A stretch of 64,000 nucleotides of DNA from NCBI RefSeq assembly GCF_009865135.1, contig NZ_WWGH01000001.1, positions 1,984,001 through 2,048,000 on the forward strand, in the 5' to 3' direction. This DNA is from Streptomyces sp. SID8374 (GTDB taxonomy: Bacteria; Actinomycetota; Actinomycetes; Streptomycetales; Streptomycetaceae). The notes beneath the pieces are model-generated. The model ran no database searches. It had not been told where the DNA came from and saw only the letters and a program-made list of their open reading frames with translations. The number at the start of each line of letters is the position of its first letter. The first letter of the stretch is position 1. Shown here piece after piece: positions 43,449-51,670 of this stretch. The translations under genes and the position numbers were made by a program.

Positions 43449-44417
43449 TCAGAAGACGGACAGCCCGGTGAGTGTGGTGAAGCGGTCGAGGGCCGAGACG
43501 CCCGCGACCGAGTTGCCGCGCCTGTCGAGGCCCGGGCTCCAGACGCACAGGGTGCACACCCCGGGCACGATGGCGATGATCCCGCCGCCGACGCCGCTCT
43601 TGCCCGGCAGCCCCACCCGGTAGGCGAACTCGCCTGCCGCGTCGTACGTCCCGCAGGTGAGCATGACCGCGTTGACCTGCTTGGCCTGGCTGCGGGTCAG
43701 CAGCGCGGAGCCGTCGGTCCGGACGCCGTGCCGGGCCAGGAACCCCGAGGCGAGGGCCAGGTCCGCGCACGAGGCCTCGATGGAGCACTGGCGGAAGTAG
43801 GCGGCGAGCAGGGTGGGGACCGGGAGCGTGATGTTGCCGTAGGAGGCCATGAAGTGGGCGAGCGCGGCGTTGCGGTCCCCGAAGGCCGCTTCGGAGGCGG
43901 CGACCTCCGGCATGAAGTCGATGGCGGGGTTGCCGCTCTCCGCGCGCAGCAGCTCCCGCACCTGGCCCGCCGCGTCCCCGGTCAGGGCCTGGAGCCGGTC
44001 GGTCACCACCAGGGCACCGGCGTTGATGAACGGGTTACGGGGGATACCGTTCTCGTACTCCAGCTGCACCAGGGAGTTGAAGGGGTTGCCCGAGGGTTCG
44101 CGGCCCACGCCCCGCCAGAGCTGCTCGCCGTCCAGGGAGAGCGCCAGGGCCAGGGCGAAGACCTTGGAGATGGACTGCGTCGAGAACGGCTGCTGCCAGT
44201 CGCCGACCCCGTAGACGGTCCCGTCCGGCTCCGCGACGGCCATGCCGAACCGCCGGGGGTCGGCACCGGCGAGCATCGGTATGTAGTCGGCCGGGGTGCC
44301 GTGGTCGGTCAGGGCGGCCATCTCCTCGGCGATGCGGCTGATCACCGGGGAGAACCGGTGGGAGCCGGTGCGCGGGGCGGGGCTGATTTCCCGAGGGTCG
44401 GCGGAGGTGTGGGACAC
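43449..44417 (-). CDS. glsA: Glutaminase (serine-dependent)
   Basis: A 322-residue beta-lactamase-fold enzyme converting glutamine to glutamate and ammonia. The catalytic motif S-x-x-K is in FSTQSISKVFALALAL. Other family marks are NPFINAGALVV, ESGNPAIDFMPEVAASE, GNITLPVPTLLAAYFRQCSIE and GLPGKSGVGGGIIAIVPG. The length is normal. GTG at 44417 follows AGGAAA. It is a standalone cytosolic gene. Confidence 0.96.
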   Translation of the reverse strand: MSHTSADPREISPAPRTGSHRFSPVISRIAEEMAALTDHGTPADYIPMLAGADPRRFGMAVAEPDGTVYGVGDWQQPFSTQSISKVFALALALSLDGEQLWRGVGREPSGNPFNSLVQLEYENGIPRNPFINAGALVVTDRLQALTGDAAGQVRELLRAESGNPAIDFMPEVAASEAAFGDRNAALAHFMASYGNITLPVPTLLAAYFRQCSIEASCADLALASGFLARHGVRTDGSALLTRSQAKQVNAVMLTCGTYDAAGEFAYRVGLPGKSGVGGGIIAIVPGVCTLCVWSPGLDRRGNSVAGVSALDRFTTLTGLSVF

Positions 44418-44546
44418 GGCGTTTCCTGACGGGGAGGGGTGCGGGAGGCCCGAGGGCGGGTGGGAGGCCGCCCACAGTCTGACCCGCCCACCGCATACGG
44501 CCAAGAAACCCCTCGCCCTGTGCCCCTGCGTCGGCTCCCGGCCGGT

Positions 44547-45722
44547 TCAGGTCCCCCGCGTCCAGAGGAACCGGAGCTCGGGGTGGCGGTGGCCGGGCGC
44601 GTCCAGAAGCGGGCGGTGGAGTCCCAGCAGGAACCGGTCGAAGAACGCGGTGGTGCAGGCGCGGGTGACTGTCGCGGCGCGGTGCGGGGCGATCGTGCCG
44701 AGGTAGTCGCTGAACAGCGGCTCGGGCCACCGCTCCCGGAGCCCGGCGGCGTCCGCGAGTGCGGGTACGTCGGTGGCCGAGAGGTGACCGCCGCCCGCGA
44801 GGTGCAGGTGTCGGCCCCAACTGCGGTGGTGGGCCCGCCACTTCGCCCATGTCTCGTGGTCCGGCGAGGAGGTGAGCAGCAGGAAGGGCCGGTCGAGTCC
44901 GGTCTCGGGCACGGTGGTGCCGAACAGGCCGCCGTCCAGGTCCAGCCCCGCGACGAAGCGCCGGTCGGTCCGCATGGCCTCGGCAGCGGCGGCCCCGCCC
45001 AGGGAGTGGCCGAGCAGCCCGATGCGGTGGACGGCGACCCCGGCGAGAGGGCGGCGGCGACGGCCCAGCGCATCGGCGACACAGCGCAGGTCGGCGGCGC
45101 GCACGGCGACCTCCAGCCGGTCCTGGGCGTCCCAGTCGTCCGGTTCGGCCGGCAGGGCGCCGAGCACCAGGCGGCCGTCGGGGAAGCGGACGGCGGCGGC
45201 GTCGTAGGTGTGGTCGACGGCGGCGACGAGGTGCCCGTGGGAGGCGAGTTCCTCGGCCAGACCGCTGGTGAGGATGCGCGAGGCGCCGCGCCCGTGGCTC
45301 AGCACCACGGCGGACCGGGTCCCGGGGGCGGGTCGGCCTCCTGCCCGTGCGTGGGTCCCGACCCCCTTGAGCACACCCGGCCGCATCCCCCAGTCGGCCT
45401 CCAGTGCTGCGGCGGTGCCCGGGTCGGTGTAGGGGACGGCGGGGTTACGGGGGTGGGGCGCGGGAGCCGGGGAGCCGGTGGGGTACCAGAGCTGGACCAT
45501 GAGCTTGCGCGGCCCGGGCCGCGAGGCGAACGGGTCCGGGCGCCCGAAGTCGGTGAGCGGCAGGGACCGGGTGGAGACGGAGTGCCGGCCGGTGGGACGC
45601 GGCAGTACGGCGACGGGCGCGGTGGCCGGGGAGCGAGGGTGAGCGGCGGCGGTGGCGGTCGGCAGGGCGCCGGAGCCGAGGGCTGCGAGGGCGACGGCGA
45701 GCGCGGCACGTCTGGTGAACAC
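44547..45722 (-). CDS. Secreted PAF-acetylhydrolase-like alpha/beta hydrolase
   Basis: A 391-residue exported lipase. Its start MFTRRAALAVALAALGSGAL resembles a Tat/Sec signal peptide. The fold features LMVQLWYPT, VVLSHGRGASR, VAAVDHTYDA, nucleophile elbow LLGHSLGGAAAAEA and a GGHLSATD histidine region, as in platelet-activating-factor acetylhydrolase relatives. It probably hydrolyses short acyl esters of lipids outside the cell. GTG at 45722 has GAGGAG 7 bp upstream. A DasR-like site lies about 60 bp upstream. Confidence 0.87.
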   Translation of the reverse strand: MFTRRAALAVALAALGSGALPTATAAAHPRSPATAPVAVLPRPTGRHSVSTRSLPLTDFGRPDPFASRPGPRKLMVQLWYPTGSPAPAPHPRNPAVPYTDPGTAAALEADWGMRPGVLKGVGTHARAGGRPAPGTRSAVVLSHGRGASRILTSGLAEELASHGHLVAAVDHTYDAAAVRFPDGRLVLGALPAEPDDWDAQDRLEVAVRAADLRCVADALGRRRRPLAGVAVHRIGLLGHSLGGAAAAEAMRTDRRFVAGLDLDGGLFGTTVPETGLDRPFLLLTSSPDHETWAKWRAHHRSWGRHLHLAGGGHLSATDVPALADAAGLRERWPEPLFSDYLGTIAPHRAATVTRACTTAFFDRFLLGLHRPLLDAPGHRHPELRFLWTRGT

Positions 45723-45780
45723 CGGTGTCTCCTCGGGCGGGAGGGAGGGGCGATCGGGGAGAAAGCCAGCCACACCCTAT

Positions 45781-45794
45781 TTGGTCTGGACCAA
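45781..45794. promoter_or_regulatory. DasR-like (dre) palindrome
   Basis: TTGGTCTGGACCAA differs by one base from the TGGTCTAGACCA core bound by GntR/HutC regulators such as DasR. It lies about 60 bp upstream of the lipase start codon. Confidence 0.5.
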
Positions 45795-45884
45795 TCGCGG
45801 GAGGTGTTCCGCAGGAGTCTTCGGGGCGGACCCTCGGGGCAAGAGCCCTCCGCGCGCCGCTCCGGCAGACGTACGGAGCGACTT

Positions 45885-45918
45885 CCGGGGTGGAGCGAAA
45901 GGTCTCGCTCCACCCCGG
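45885..45918. terminator. Strong hairpin
   Basis: Perfect 14-bp arms CCGGGGTGGAGCGA and TCGCTCCACCCCGG with a 6-nt loop, between the SH3 gene and the lipase gene. It may insulate the lipase promoter. Confidence 0.7.
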
Positions 45919-45965
45919 TTTCAGGTCAGCGCCGCCCCCTGGTCGCAGCCCGGAAGACAAGCGGG

Positions 45966-45987
45966 CCGCCGGAGGGATTTCCGGCGG
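45966..45987 (-). terminator. Hairpin after the SH3-protein gene
   Basis: Arms CCGCCGGA and TCCGGCGG with a 6-nt loop, about 55 bp beyond the stop codon at 46042. Confidence 0.6.
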
Positions 45988-46041
45988 ACGACGGCCCGTC
46001 GAATGGCCGGGGAAACGATGTCCTCGGCGCGGGTCCCCCTG

Positions 46042-46428
46042 TCAGGACTCGCAGGGAAGGCCGCCGACACGGGCGGTGTAGGCCGCGGAGACCCAGCGGT
46101 TGGTACCCACCTTGCGGAAGCCGTTGGTGGTGGACACCTCCGCGAGGATCGTGGCGCCGTTGGCGTAGGACCCGACGACCGAGTAACTGGTGCCGGGACC
46201 GCTGCGGATCAGCAGGCCGCCGCTGGCGTTGACCCTGTAGTAGCACTGGGTGGCGAGCACACCGGCCGGCGCGAGCTCCACGGCCCCGCCCGTCGTCCGG
46301 GCGGGTGCGGCGGCCTGGGCCGTGAGACCGCTGCCGAGGAGCGCGGCGGCGGACAGGACCGCCACGGCCGCCGCGCGGGCGGCGGAGCGACGCGGTGACA
46401 TGGTGCGGCGTGCTGCTGTGACCGTCAT
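46042..46428 (-). CDS. Secreted SH3-domain-like protein
   Basis: A 128-residue exported protein with a twin-Arg-rich signal peptide (cleavage near AQAAA, residue 40). A bacterial SH3 domain follows (about 62-128, YRVNASGGLLIRSGPGTSYSVVGSYANGATI). Such domains bind cell-wall peptides. The two cysteines of the mature part (CYYR and PCES) may be joined. ATG at 46428, or 46401 as an alternative. Confidence 0.82.
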   Translation of the reverse strand: MTVTAARRTMSPRRSAARAAAVAVLSAAALLGSGLTAQAAAPARTTGGAVELAPAGVLATQCYYRVNASGGLLIRSGPGTSYSVVGSYANGATILAEVSTTNGFRKVGTNRWVSAAYTARVGGLPCES

Positions 46429-46733
46429 GGAATCGATTCCCCTTGCGTCGTCGGTTCTGGGTGCGGAACACGTACGGAGGAGCAGGCCCTGGTCCGCCGA
46501 GCGGTGTCACCGCTCAACAAGCACTGGACCCGCGCATGACGTTAGCCCCACCGGGACGGTCAGCCGCCGGGACCACGAGAACCTCCCCAACCGGAACGGA
46601 CTTCCCGACGTACCCGGCGAGCGCGGCACCGTCGGGAGCCGCCCTCCGGGGCGTGGCGGAACGCTGGTGGTACCCGGACAGCAGGACGCCCCACCATGCC
46701 GCGCACGGTGGGGCGTCGCTGGACCGGCAACGG
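46429..46733. other. Intergenic region
   Basis: Contains the promoter side of the SH3-protein gene and the terminator of the duplicated DUF397 gene (46686-46716). No gene is visible. Confidence 0.5.
46686..46716 (-). terminator. Hairpin terminator of DUF397 copy 2
   Basis: Arms ACGCCCCACC and GGTGGGGCGT, 18 bp beyond the DUF397 stop. The same hairpin family follows DUF397 copy 1, so the terminator was duplicated with the gene. Confidence 0.75.
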
Positions 46734-46943
46734 TCAGACGGTGCCGAGCTTCCCGTCCTGTACGCCCGCCACGAACGCGCTGAACGCGCCGGCGGAAACG
46801 TCGATGACCGGGCCGTCCACGCGCTTGGAGTCACGGACCGGGACGATGCCGCGGGAGGCGGCGAGGTTGGCGGCCACCTCGACGCAGTTGCCGCCGTTCG
46901 CGCTGTACGAGGACGTGAACCAACGGGGAGATTCGGTCTTCAC
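46734..46943 (-). CDS. DUF397 protein, copy 2
   Basis: A 69-residue protein almost identical in plan to copy 1 at 47896: ESPRWFTSSYSANGGNCVEVAA, GIVPVRDSKRVDGPVIDVS, FSAFVAGVQDGKL. DUF397 proteins partner with XRE regulators of the WhiJ type in Streptomyces development and toxin-antitoxin-like pairs. Unlike copy 1, its upstream regulator gene is degenerate, so it is an orphan partner. GTG at 46943. Confidence 0.88.
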   Translation of the reverse strand: MKTESPRWFTSSYSANGGNCVEVAANLAASRGIVPVRDSKRVDGPVIDVSAGAFSAFVAGVQDGKLGTV

Positions 46944-47006
46944 GGGGTGCCCCTTCCGTAGCAGGAAGCCCCACCATGGACGACCCGGCGAGGCGGGCGC
47001 CAGAGG

Positions 47007-47717
47007 GCCTCCCGGACCGGTGTCCCGCTGGGTGATGGCCGAGCCCGCGACCAGGGAGGCGGGGAGGTACGAGGTCGCCAGCAGCACCGGCTTGCCGTCC
47101 AGTACGAATCTCCGGCTCCTGATGCACGCGCTCTCCCCCTCCTCCAGGCCGAGCGTCCTCGTCACGTTCTCGGAGGCAGCACCTTCGCGCACCTCCACCT
47201 GGTCCCGGTTCCGAATTCGGCCTCCCAGACAGAGCGTCCGGACCCCCACTGCTCGTACGCCAGTCGCTGGATTCCGCGACGCCGCCGCTGCGGCATCCGG
47301 GAGACGCAGGGCCACCGGCCCTTGTCCCAGGGCCACAGCCTGCACGCTCACCCCTCGGAGCGTGGTGCAGAACGTCAGGTGATCCTCCGACGCTCCGGCC
47401 AACTCCAGCGCCCGAAGGCACTGGCGCCGCGCGAGCCCGTGCGGTCCTTCGTCGACCGCCATGTGACCCGTGAGGCAGCAGAGGTCCGACGCCGCCGACA
47501 TCTTCGCCTCGCGTACGTCCTCCGGCCCGCTGGTCCGCAGGAACGGCACGGCCGTGTTCACCAGAAACGCAGCGGCGAGCGGGCGGGCAGTGCGAACTCC
47601 GAACCGGTCGTCCATCGCCGAGAGTTGCTCAGTCATCGCGGCGACCGTGTGCACGTCGGAGCAGCCGATGCGCGTACGGACTCCGCGCTGCACGGCTTCC
47701 ATACGGGCCCACTGCCT
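47007..47717 (-). pseudogene. Fused fragments of a TPR-type regulator and a GntR/UTRA regulator
   Basis: One open frame joins two unrelated remnants. From about 47717 to 47280 it encodes the helical C-terminal part of a Streptomyces XRE/TPR-type regulator (AMTEQLSAMDDRFGVRTARPL, REAKMSAASDLCCLTGHMA, RRQCLRALELAGASEDHL). From about 47213 to 47007 it encodes the end of a GntR UTRA domain (TRTLGLEEGESACIRSRR, DGKPVLLATSYLPASLV, DTGPGG). Both lack their DNA-binding domains. The frame runs without a stop into DUF397 copy 2. It is a deletion-fusion scar, unlikely to be functional. Confidence 0.7.
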
Positions 47718-47848
47718 CCGGCCGGTCTGGCACGGTGAGCACGACCGAGAACAGGGCAACCCCCAGCACGCTACGGCGGGACGGGTCCATTTCCGACCTC
47801 CGAAAGTCAGGGGTTCGGCGGGACTCCGGTCCTCCCCGGACAGCAGAA

Positions 47849-47877
47849 CGCCCCACCATGCTCGGCACGGTGGGGCG
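47849..47877 (-). terminator. Hairpin terminator of DUF397 copy 1
   Basis: Arms CGCCCCACC and GGTGGGGCG with an 11-nt loop, 19 bp after the stop codon. Confidence 0.75.
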
Positions 47878-47895
47878 GCGCTGGACCGGCAGGGG

Positions 47896-48105
47896 TCAGG
47901 CGGCGTCGAACTTCCCGGCCTGCACGCCCGCGACGAACGCGGAGAAGGCGGCGGTACGGACGTCGAGGACCGGGCCATCCACGTCCTTGGAGTCGCGAAC
48001 CGGGACGATGCCCCGCGAGGCGACGAGGTTGGCGGCCACCTCGATGCAGTTGCCGCCGTTGTCGCTGTACGAGGACTTGAACCAACGGGGGGATTCGGTC
48101 TTCAC
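47896..48105 (-). CDS. DUF397 protein, copy 1
   Basis: A 69-residue cytosolic protein (ESPRWFKSSYSDNGGNCIEVAA, GIVPVRDSKDVDGPVLDV, AFSAFVAGVQAGKFDAA). Its GTG overlaps the stop of the XRE gene by 4 bp (GTGA), so the two are translationally coupled. It is the normal small partner of the WhiJ-like regulator and probably modulates its DNA binding. Confidence 0.93.
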   Translation of the reverse strand: MKTESPRWFKSSYSDNGGNCIEVAANLVASRGIVPVRDSKDVDGPVLDVRTAAFSAFVAGVQAGKFDAA

Positions 48106-48941
48106 GGGGTGCCCTTTCGCAGCTTGCTGATCTTGGCCACAGACGCCGTCTTCGACAGCGCCTCGCCCTGAAGTTGATGGTAGGTCGTGAACATGGGTGC
48201 CACTACCGATGTTTCACGCTCGACGTAGCCCTGCGCCTGCGATTCGGCGTACGCGACGATGGACCGGTCGGCCATGGTCAGCAGGTTGACCGGCAGGTAG
48301 AACGCCCTGCGCTCGCCGAGGCTGAACGGCGCCACCTGGATGATCCAGTTGGGCCGCGCGGACATCTCCTCCAGCCGTCGGAGCTGAGCGTTCATGACCT
48401 CCGGACCGCCGACCGCCTGATGGAGGCAGCTCTCGTCCATGACGACGAACATCATCGGCGGCTGCGAGCGCACCAGGGCCGCCTGCCGCTGTTCCAGGAA
48501 CGCGACTCGCTCGTCTGCCTGTTCGTAGGTGATGGAGCCTCGTTCCACGTGCCCGTAGGCCACAGCCCGAGCGTAGTCCGGCGTCTGCAACAGCCCAGGA
48601 ACGAGACCGACATCGAACAACCTGATCTCCACTGCCCGGCCCTCGTACCCCACGTACTCCGGGAAGCCCTCCAGCAGCGAGCCGTTGCGCATTTCGGCCC
48701 ACTCGCGCTCGAAGGAATCCGCCGTGCCTGTCGTACCAAATGCCTGGTCAGACTTCCTCGAAAACCGCAGAGTCGGCGGTTTGCGAACAGTTTCCACGGC
48801 CGAAATGTGCTGACTGGAGTACCCGATCTTCGGGGCCAGCACATCCTGGCTCCACCCCCGCTCCTCCCGGTATCGCCGGATACGGGCACCGAAGGCAGCC
48901 TGCGGGCTGCTCTCGGGGTTCAGTTGCTTGATGTTGGCCAT
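48102..48941 (-). CDS. WhiJ-type XRE regulator with DUF5753 domain
   Basis: A 279-residue regulator. The N-terminal helix-turn-helix is at about 14-70 (FGARIRRYREERGWSQDVLAPKIGYSSQHISAVE), and DUF5753 at about 95-270 (VPGLLQTPDYARAV, ERVAFLEQRQAAL, VVMDESCLHQAVGG, IQVAPFSLGERRAFY). Proteins of this type act with DUF397 partners in developmental control. A perfect 9-bp-arm palindrome just upstream is its likely autoregulatory operator. It is divergent from an operon of small unknown proteins. Confidence 0.93.
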   Translation of the reverse strand: MANIKQLNPESSPQAAFGARIRRYREERGWSQDVLAPKIGYSSQHISAVETVRKPPTLRFSRKSDQAFGTTGTADSFEREWAEMRNGSLLEGFPEYVGYEGRAVEIRLFDVGLVPGLLQTPDYARAVAYGHVERGSITYEQADERVAFLEQRQAALVRSQPPMMFVVMDESCLHQAVGGPEVMNAQLRRLEEMSARPNWIIQVAPFSLGERRAFYLPVNLLTMADRSIVAYAESQAQGYVERETSVVAPMFTTYHQLQGEALSKTASVAKISKLRKGTP

Positions 48942-48960
48942 GCCGCGCCCCCTGTCCCTT

Positions 48961-48984
48961 CCTTCAACTTCAGTCAGTTGAAGG
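48961..48984. promoter_or_regulatory. Palindromic operator upstream of the WhiJ-type regulator
   Basis: Perfect arms CCTTCAACT and AGTTGAAGG with six bases between, 20 bp upstream of the XRE start and in the gap shared with the divergent operon. It is probably bound by the XRE/DUF397 pair. Confidence 0.6.
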
Positions 48985-49045
48985 GTTCTTCACGGTAGGT
49001 CACTCTGAATCGCCCCGGTAGCCGTTCAGCTACAGAGAGGCGCGA

Positions 49046-49312
49046 ATGATGTACGGCGTGAACGCTCGTCCGATTCCCGAGGAACCACCCCCTGACCTGC
49101 CCGCCCCCGGCACCCTCCTGGCCGACACCAGCCGCAGCAACCGCGTCGGCGAGTTCCGAGGGGTCGCCGGCCTCTACTGGTCCCTGCGCCCCGTCGGCGG
49201 CGGGCGCGAGTGGGAGGTGGAGCCCCGGCACGTACGCCCCGCGCTTCCCATAGAGCTGCTCCGCGCCCGTACCGCGCGGGCCAACGCCCGCAGTCGGGGT
49301 GAGGTGCTGTGA
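49046..49312 (+). CDS. Small hypothetical protein of WhiJ-associated operon
   Basis: An 88-residue soluble protein (VNARPIPEEPPPDLPAPGTLLADTSRSNRVGEFRG, LYWSLRPVGGGREWEVEPRHVRPA, ARANARSRGE). This sequence type is common in Streptomyces next to XRE/DUF397 genes, but its function is unknown. It is the first gene of a five-gene operon with overlapping starts, divergent from the regulator. ATG at 49046. Confidence 0.75.
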   Translation: MMYGVNARPIPEEPPPDLPAPGTLLADTSRSNRVGEFRGVAGLYWSLRPVGGGREWEVEPRHVRPALPIELLRARTARANARSRGEVL

Positions 49313-49620
49313 GCAGGCCCCTCGCCCGGTCACGGGTTCGGCTCGCCCTCGCCCTGGGGGCCGCAGAGGTACATCTGCGGCTCCGGCTCCCCCGGCTCAT
49401 GTGGGCGCTCACCCGGCGCCCGGCCGTTCGGGAAACCCCCTTCGCCGAACTCGTACGCATCGAGTCCGACCCCGCCTACCGGGCCCTGTTCTGCGCCGAG
49501 TTGGACGCGGCGCTCCACGACCGGTTCGCGGCCCGCACCGCCATGGTGGAGGAGATCGAGGCGGCGACCGAACGGCTCAAGGCCCTGATCCGGCACGGCG
49601 ACCACGAGCGTGCCGCGTGA
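49309..49620 (+). CDS. Hypothetical protein
   Basis: A 103-residue basic protein whose GTG overlaps the stop of the preceding gene (GTGA). It is mostly helical, with a conserved-looking middle (ETPFAELVRIESDPAYRALFCAELDAALHDRF) and a charged C-terminal helix. It is not assigned to a family. Confidence 0.65.
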   Translation: MSRPLARSRVRLALALGAAEVHLRLRLPRLMWALTRRPAVRETPFAELVRIESDPAYRALFCAELDAALHDRFAARTAMVEEIEAATERLKALIRHGDHERAA

Positions 49621-49985
49621 GGCGCGCGAGTTACGCCGCCGAGATCACCGTGACCGTCGGGCAGCGGTTCGCCTCGCTCGGCGGAGTCACCGTACGCAAC
49701 CGGCGGCTCGCCCTCCTCTGGCTCCGCAGACAGGCCCTCCGCCTCGCCGACGGACACGGAAGTGCCGTACGGGACGCCTCACCCGGCGACGTACGGCCCG
49801 TCCGCTTCCACGGCTCCGACGCACCCGAAAGGCTGCGGTTCTGGGCCACCGACGGCCCCCGCCAGGACGACGCGATACGGGCCCTCGAAGCCGGATTCCC
49901 CCTGCTGCTCACCGTCGTCGACCCGGCGGTCGGGCTCAGCCTGACCCTCGCCGGGTGGCGCGGCCGCCTGGCCGACCATCTGTAG
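49617..49985 (+). CDS. Hypothetical protein
   Basis: A 122-residue protein beginning at the GTG that overlaps the previous stop (GTGA). It is mixed alpha/beta in character (ITVTVGQRFASLGGVTVRNRR, FWATDGPRQDDAIRALEAG, LTLAGWRGRLADHL). No family is recognised. Tight coupling places it in the same operon as its neighbours. Confidence 0.6.
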   Translation: MRRASYAAEITVTVGQRFASLGGVTVRNRRLALLWLRRQALRLADGHGSAVRDASPGDVRPVRFHGSDAPERLRFWATDGPRQDDAIRALEAGFPLLLTVVDPAVGLSLTLAGWRGRLADHL

Positions 49986-50007
49986 GCCCTCCACGGAAGA
50001 GACCGAC

Positions 50008-50442
50008 GTGCTGCAATGCACCGCCGTGACCCGGGCTCCCCTCAGCGACGTGCTGACCGCCCTCGTCACCATGGACGGCGGGCCCGACGACCCGCCAAGC
50101 GTCTTCACCCCGGACCACCACCTCCTGTGCGAACTCGCAGAACACGACACCCACACCGAGCACGCCGCACTCCTCTCACCGGCCGAGGCGCCCCACCGGC
50201 CCGCCCTCTGGTTCTTCTGGACCGGCAGCGGCACCGACCGCGTCCACCGGATCGCGGCCGTGCCCTGGTGCCCCGCCGTACTCCGCACCTTCGCCACCGA
50301 CTCCGTGTTGCAGTGCGCGTTCTTCGACCGCCACACCGCACCCCACTCCTGGGACGTGACCGACCCGCTCGGCGACCTGCTCGCCGGACCGGTCACCTCC
50401 GGCGACGTGAACGACGATCCCCGAGAGCGGCCCCAACCATGA
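50008..50442 (+). CDS. Hypothetical protein, tandem paralogue A
   Basis: A 144-residue acidic, His/Cys-containing protein: LQCTAVTRAPLSDVL, LLCELAEHDTHTEHAALL, AVPWCPAVL and FFDRHTAPHSWDVTDPLGD. It shares these blocks in the same order with the next gene, so the two are tandem duplicates. Conserved Cys and His residues hint at metal binding. GTG start at 50008. Confidence 0.65.
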   Translation: MLQCTAVTRAPLSDVLTALVTMDGGPDDPPSVFTPDHHLLCELAEHDTHTEHAALLSPAEAPHRPALWFFWTGSGTDRVHRIAAVPWCPAVLRTFATDSVLQCAFFDRHTAPHSWDVTDPLGDLLAGPVTSGDVNDDPRERPQP

Positions 50443-50858
50443 ACCAGTGCACCGCCGTTGTGTTGCTCCCGCCCCCGGACCACGTGATCGCCCTGTCGAT
50501 CCCCGGACACCGCCCCGAACCCGGACACCTCCTCTGCGAACTCGGCGAGGAACACCAGGGCCACGAAAACCACCAGGACCACGAGGACACCGATCACGCG
50601 GCGATGCTGTGGGAGGAGGGCGGTCGGCACGGCGGCGCCGTCTGGGCGCGGTGGAACACCGAACGCACCGAACTGGTGCCCCTCCCCTGGTGTACCGCCC
50701 TCGACTCCCGTGGCGAGGCGTGCGGACTCTTCGCCCGGCACCCGTCCGGGCACAGCTGGGAGGTCACCGACCCCACCGACGAAGCGATCATGCGGGTCCT
50801 CGCGGAGCAGCACCCCCATCTGTTCCCCGAGCGCAGGGAAGGGGGCGGGGCGGGTTAG
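50439..50858 (+). CDS. Hypothetical protein, tandem paralogue B
   Basis: A 139-residue paralogue of the preceding protein (NQCTAVVLLPPPDHVI, LLCELGEEHQGHENHQDHED, LPWCTALDSRG, FARHPSGHSWEVTDPTDE). It has a His/Glu-rich low-complexity insert at about residues 37-52. Its ATG overlaps the stop of paralogue A (ATGA). Function unknown. Confidence 0.65.
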   Translation: MNQCTAVVLLPPPDHVIALSIPGHRPEPGHLLCELGEEHQGHENHQDHEDTDHAAMLWEEGGRHGGAVWARWNTERTELVPLPWCTALDSRGEACGLFARHPSGHSWEVTDPTDEAIMRVLAEQHPHLFPERREGGGAG

Positions 50859-50918
50859 GCCGGGGTCCGGCGGTAAAAACTTCGACAGCGGGCGCGGTGA
50901 TCGGGGACGCTTCGCGCG

Positions 50919-51422
50919 ATGACCGGAATCGATGACACACCGCCCGCGTGGGACGATCGCACCCAGCTCACCACGTTTCTCGACTACGCGCGGGAGACCG
51001 CCCGCGCCAAGTGCGCCGGCGTCTCCCCGGAGAACGAACGCAAGGCGCTCCTGCCGGGCTCACCGCTGATGACCATGAGCGGAGTGATCAACCACCTCCG
51101 CTGGGTCGAGAACTACTGGTTCGAGGTGGTCTTCCTCGGCGAGGAGGACCGGTCCCCCATGACGGACGAGGACCCCGACCGCGAGATGCGCGTCGCCGTC
51201 GGCTTCCCGCTCACGCAGCTGCTGGAGGAGTACGCGGAACAGAGCGCCCGCTACCGCGAACTGGTCGCCGCACACGACCTGGACGAGCGGGCCGTGGGAA
51301 CCATCCGCGACGGCCTCCACGTCGACCTGCGCTGGATCCTCCTCCACCTCACCGAGGAGACGGCCCGCCACAACGGCCATCTGGACATCCTGCGCGAGAT
51401 GCTTGACGGCACGACCGGCTAG
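50919..51422 (+). CDS. DinB/DUF664 family protein
   Basis: A 167-residue four-helix-bundle protein. The metal-site histidines are visible in GVINHLRWVENYWF, DLRWILLHLTEETARHNGHLDILREMLDG. Many actinobacterial DinB-like proteins are thiol (mycothiol) transferases. ATG at 50919. Confidence 0.9.
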   Translation: MTGIDDTPPAWDDRTQLTTFLDYARETARAKCAGVSPENERKALLPGSPLMTMSGVINHLRWVENYWFEVVFLGEEDRSPMTDEDPDREMRVAVGFPLTQLLEEYAEQSARYRELVAAHDLDERAVGTIRDGLHVDLRWILLHLTEETARHNGHLDILREMLDGTTG

Positions 51423-51650
51423 ACCCTGTCGCGAAAGTGGATCTTGGCCATCGGCGCAACCGAAAGAGATCCCCACGACGCCCACTCCGCGTTGGTCGGC
51501 CTGCGGCACCCCGTAGAAGCCCAGGCACTCCGCGTCGTGGGCCGCGCGGACCGTGTGGTCCTCGGGGGCGATGCCCAGCGCTCCGTACAGACCGGCGCCG
51601 AAGGCGTGCCGCCGGTGGCCGGAGGCAGGGGTCCGCCTCGATCACCGGAC
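51423..51650 (-). pseudogene. Unidentified coding-like fragment
   Basis: Read leftward, one frame gives HAFGAGLYGALGIAPEDHT, VRAAHDAECLGFYGVPQ with strong G/C third-position bias, which suggests a decayed gene end. It has no start, stop context or recognised family. It directly abuts the DinB gene stop. Confidence 0.3.
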
Positions 51651-51670
51651 GGCTCGTTAGGGTCACACGT

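Larger units (their letters stand above)
45723..46041. other. Intergenic region upstream of the lipase gene
   Basis: No gene was found. It contains the DasR-like palindrome at 45781, a strong hairpin at 45885-45918 and the terminator of the SH3 gene at 45966-45987. Confidence 0.6.

Noticed and set aside
46734..47978. A single 414-residue protein covering DUF397 copy 2 and upstream sequence
   Set aside because: It is a chance open frame through two regulator remnants; DUF397 has its own GTG at 46943 matching copy 1.
51423..51470. Possible insertion-sequence end beside the DinB gene
   Set aside because: No inverted repeat partner, transposase fragment or target duplication could be seen.
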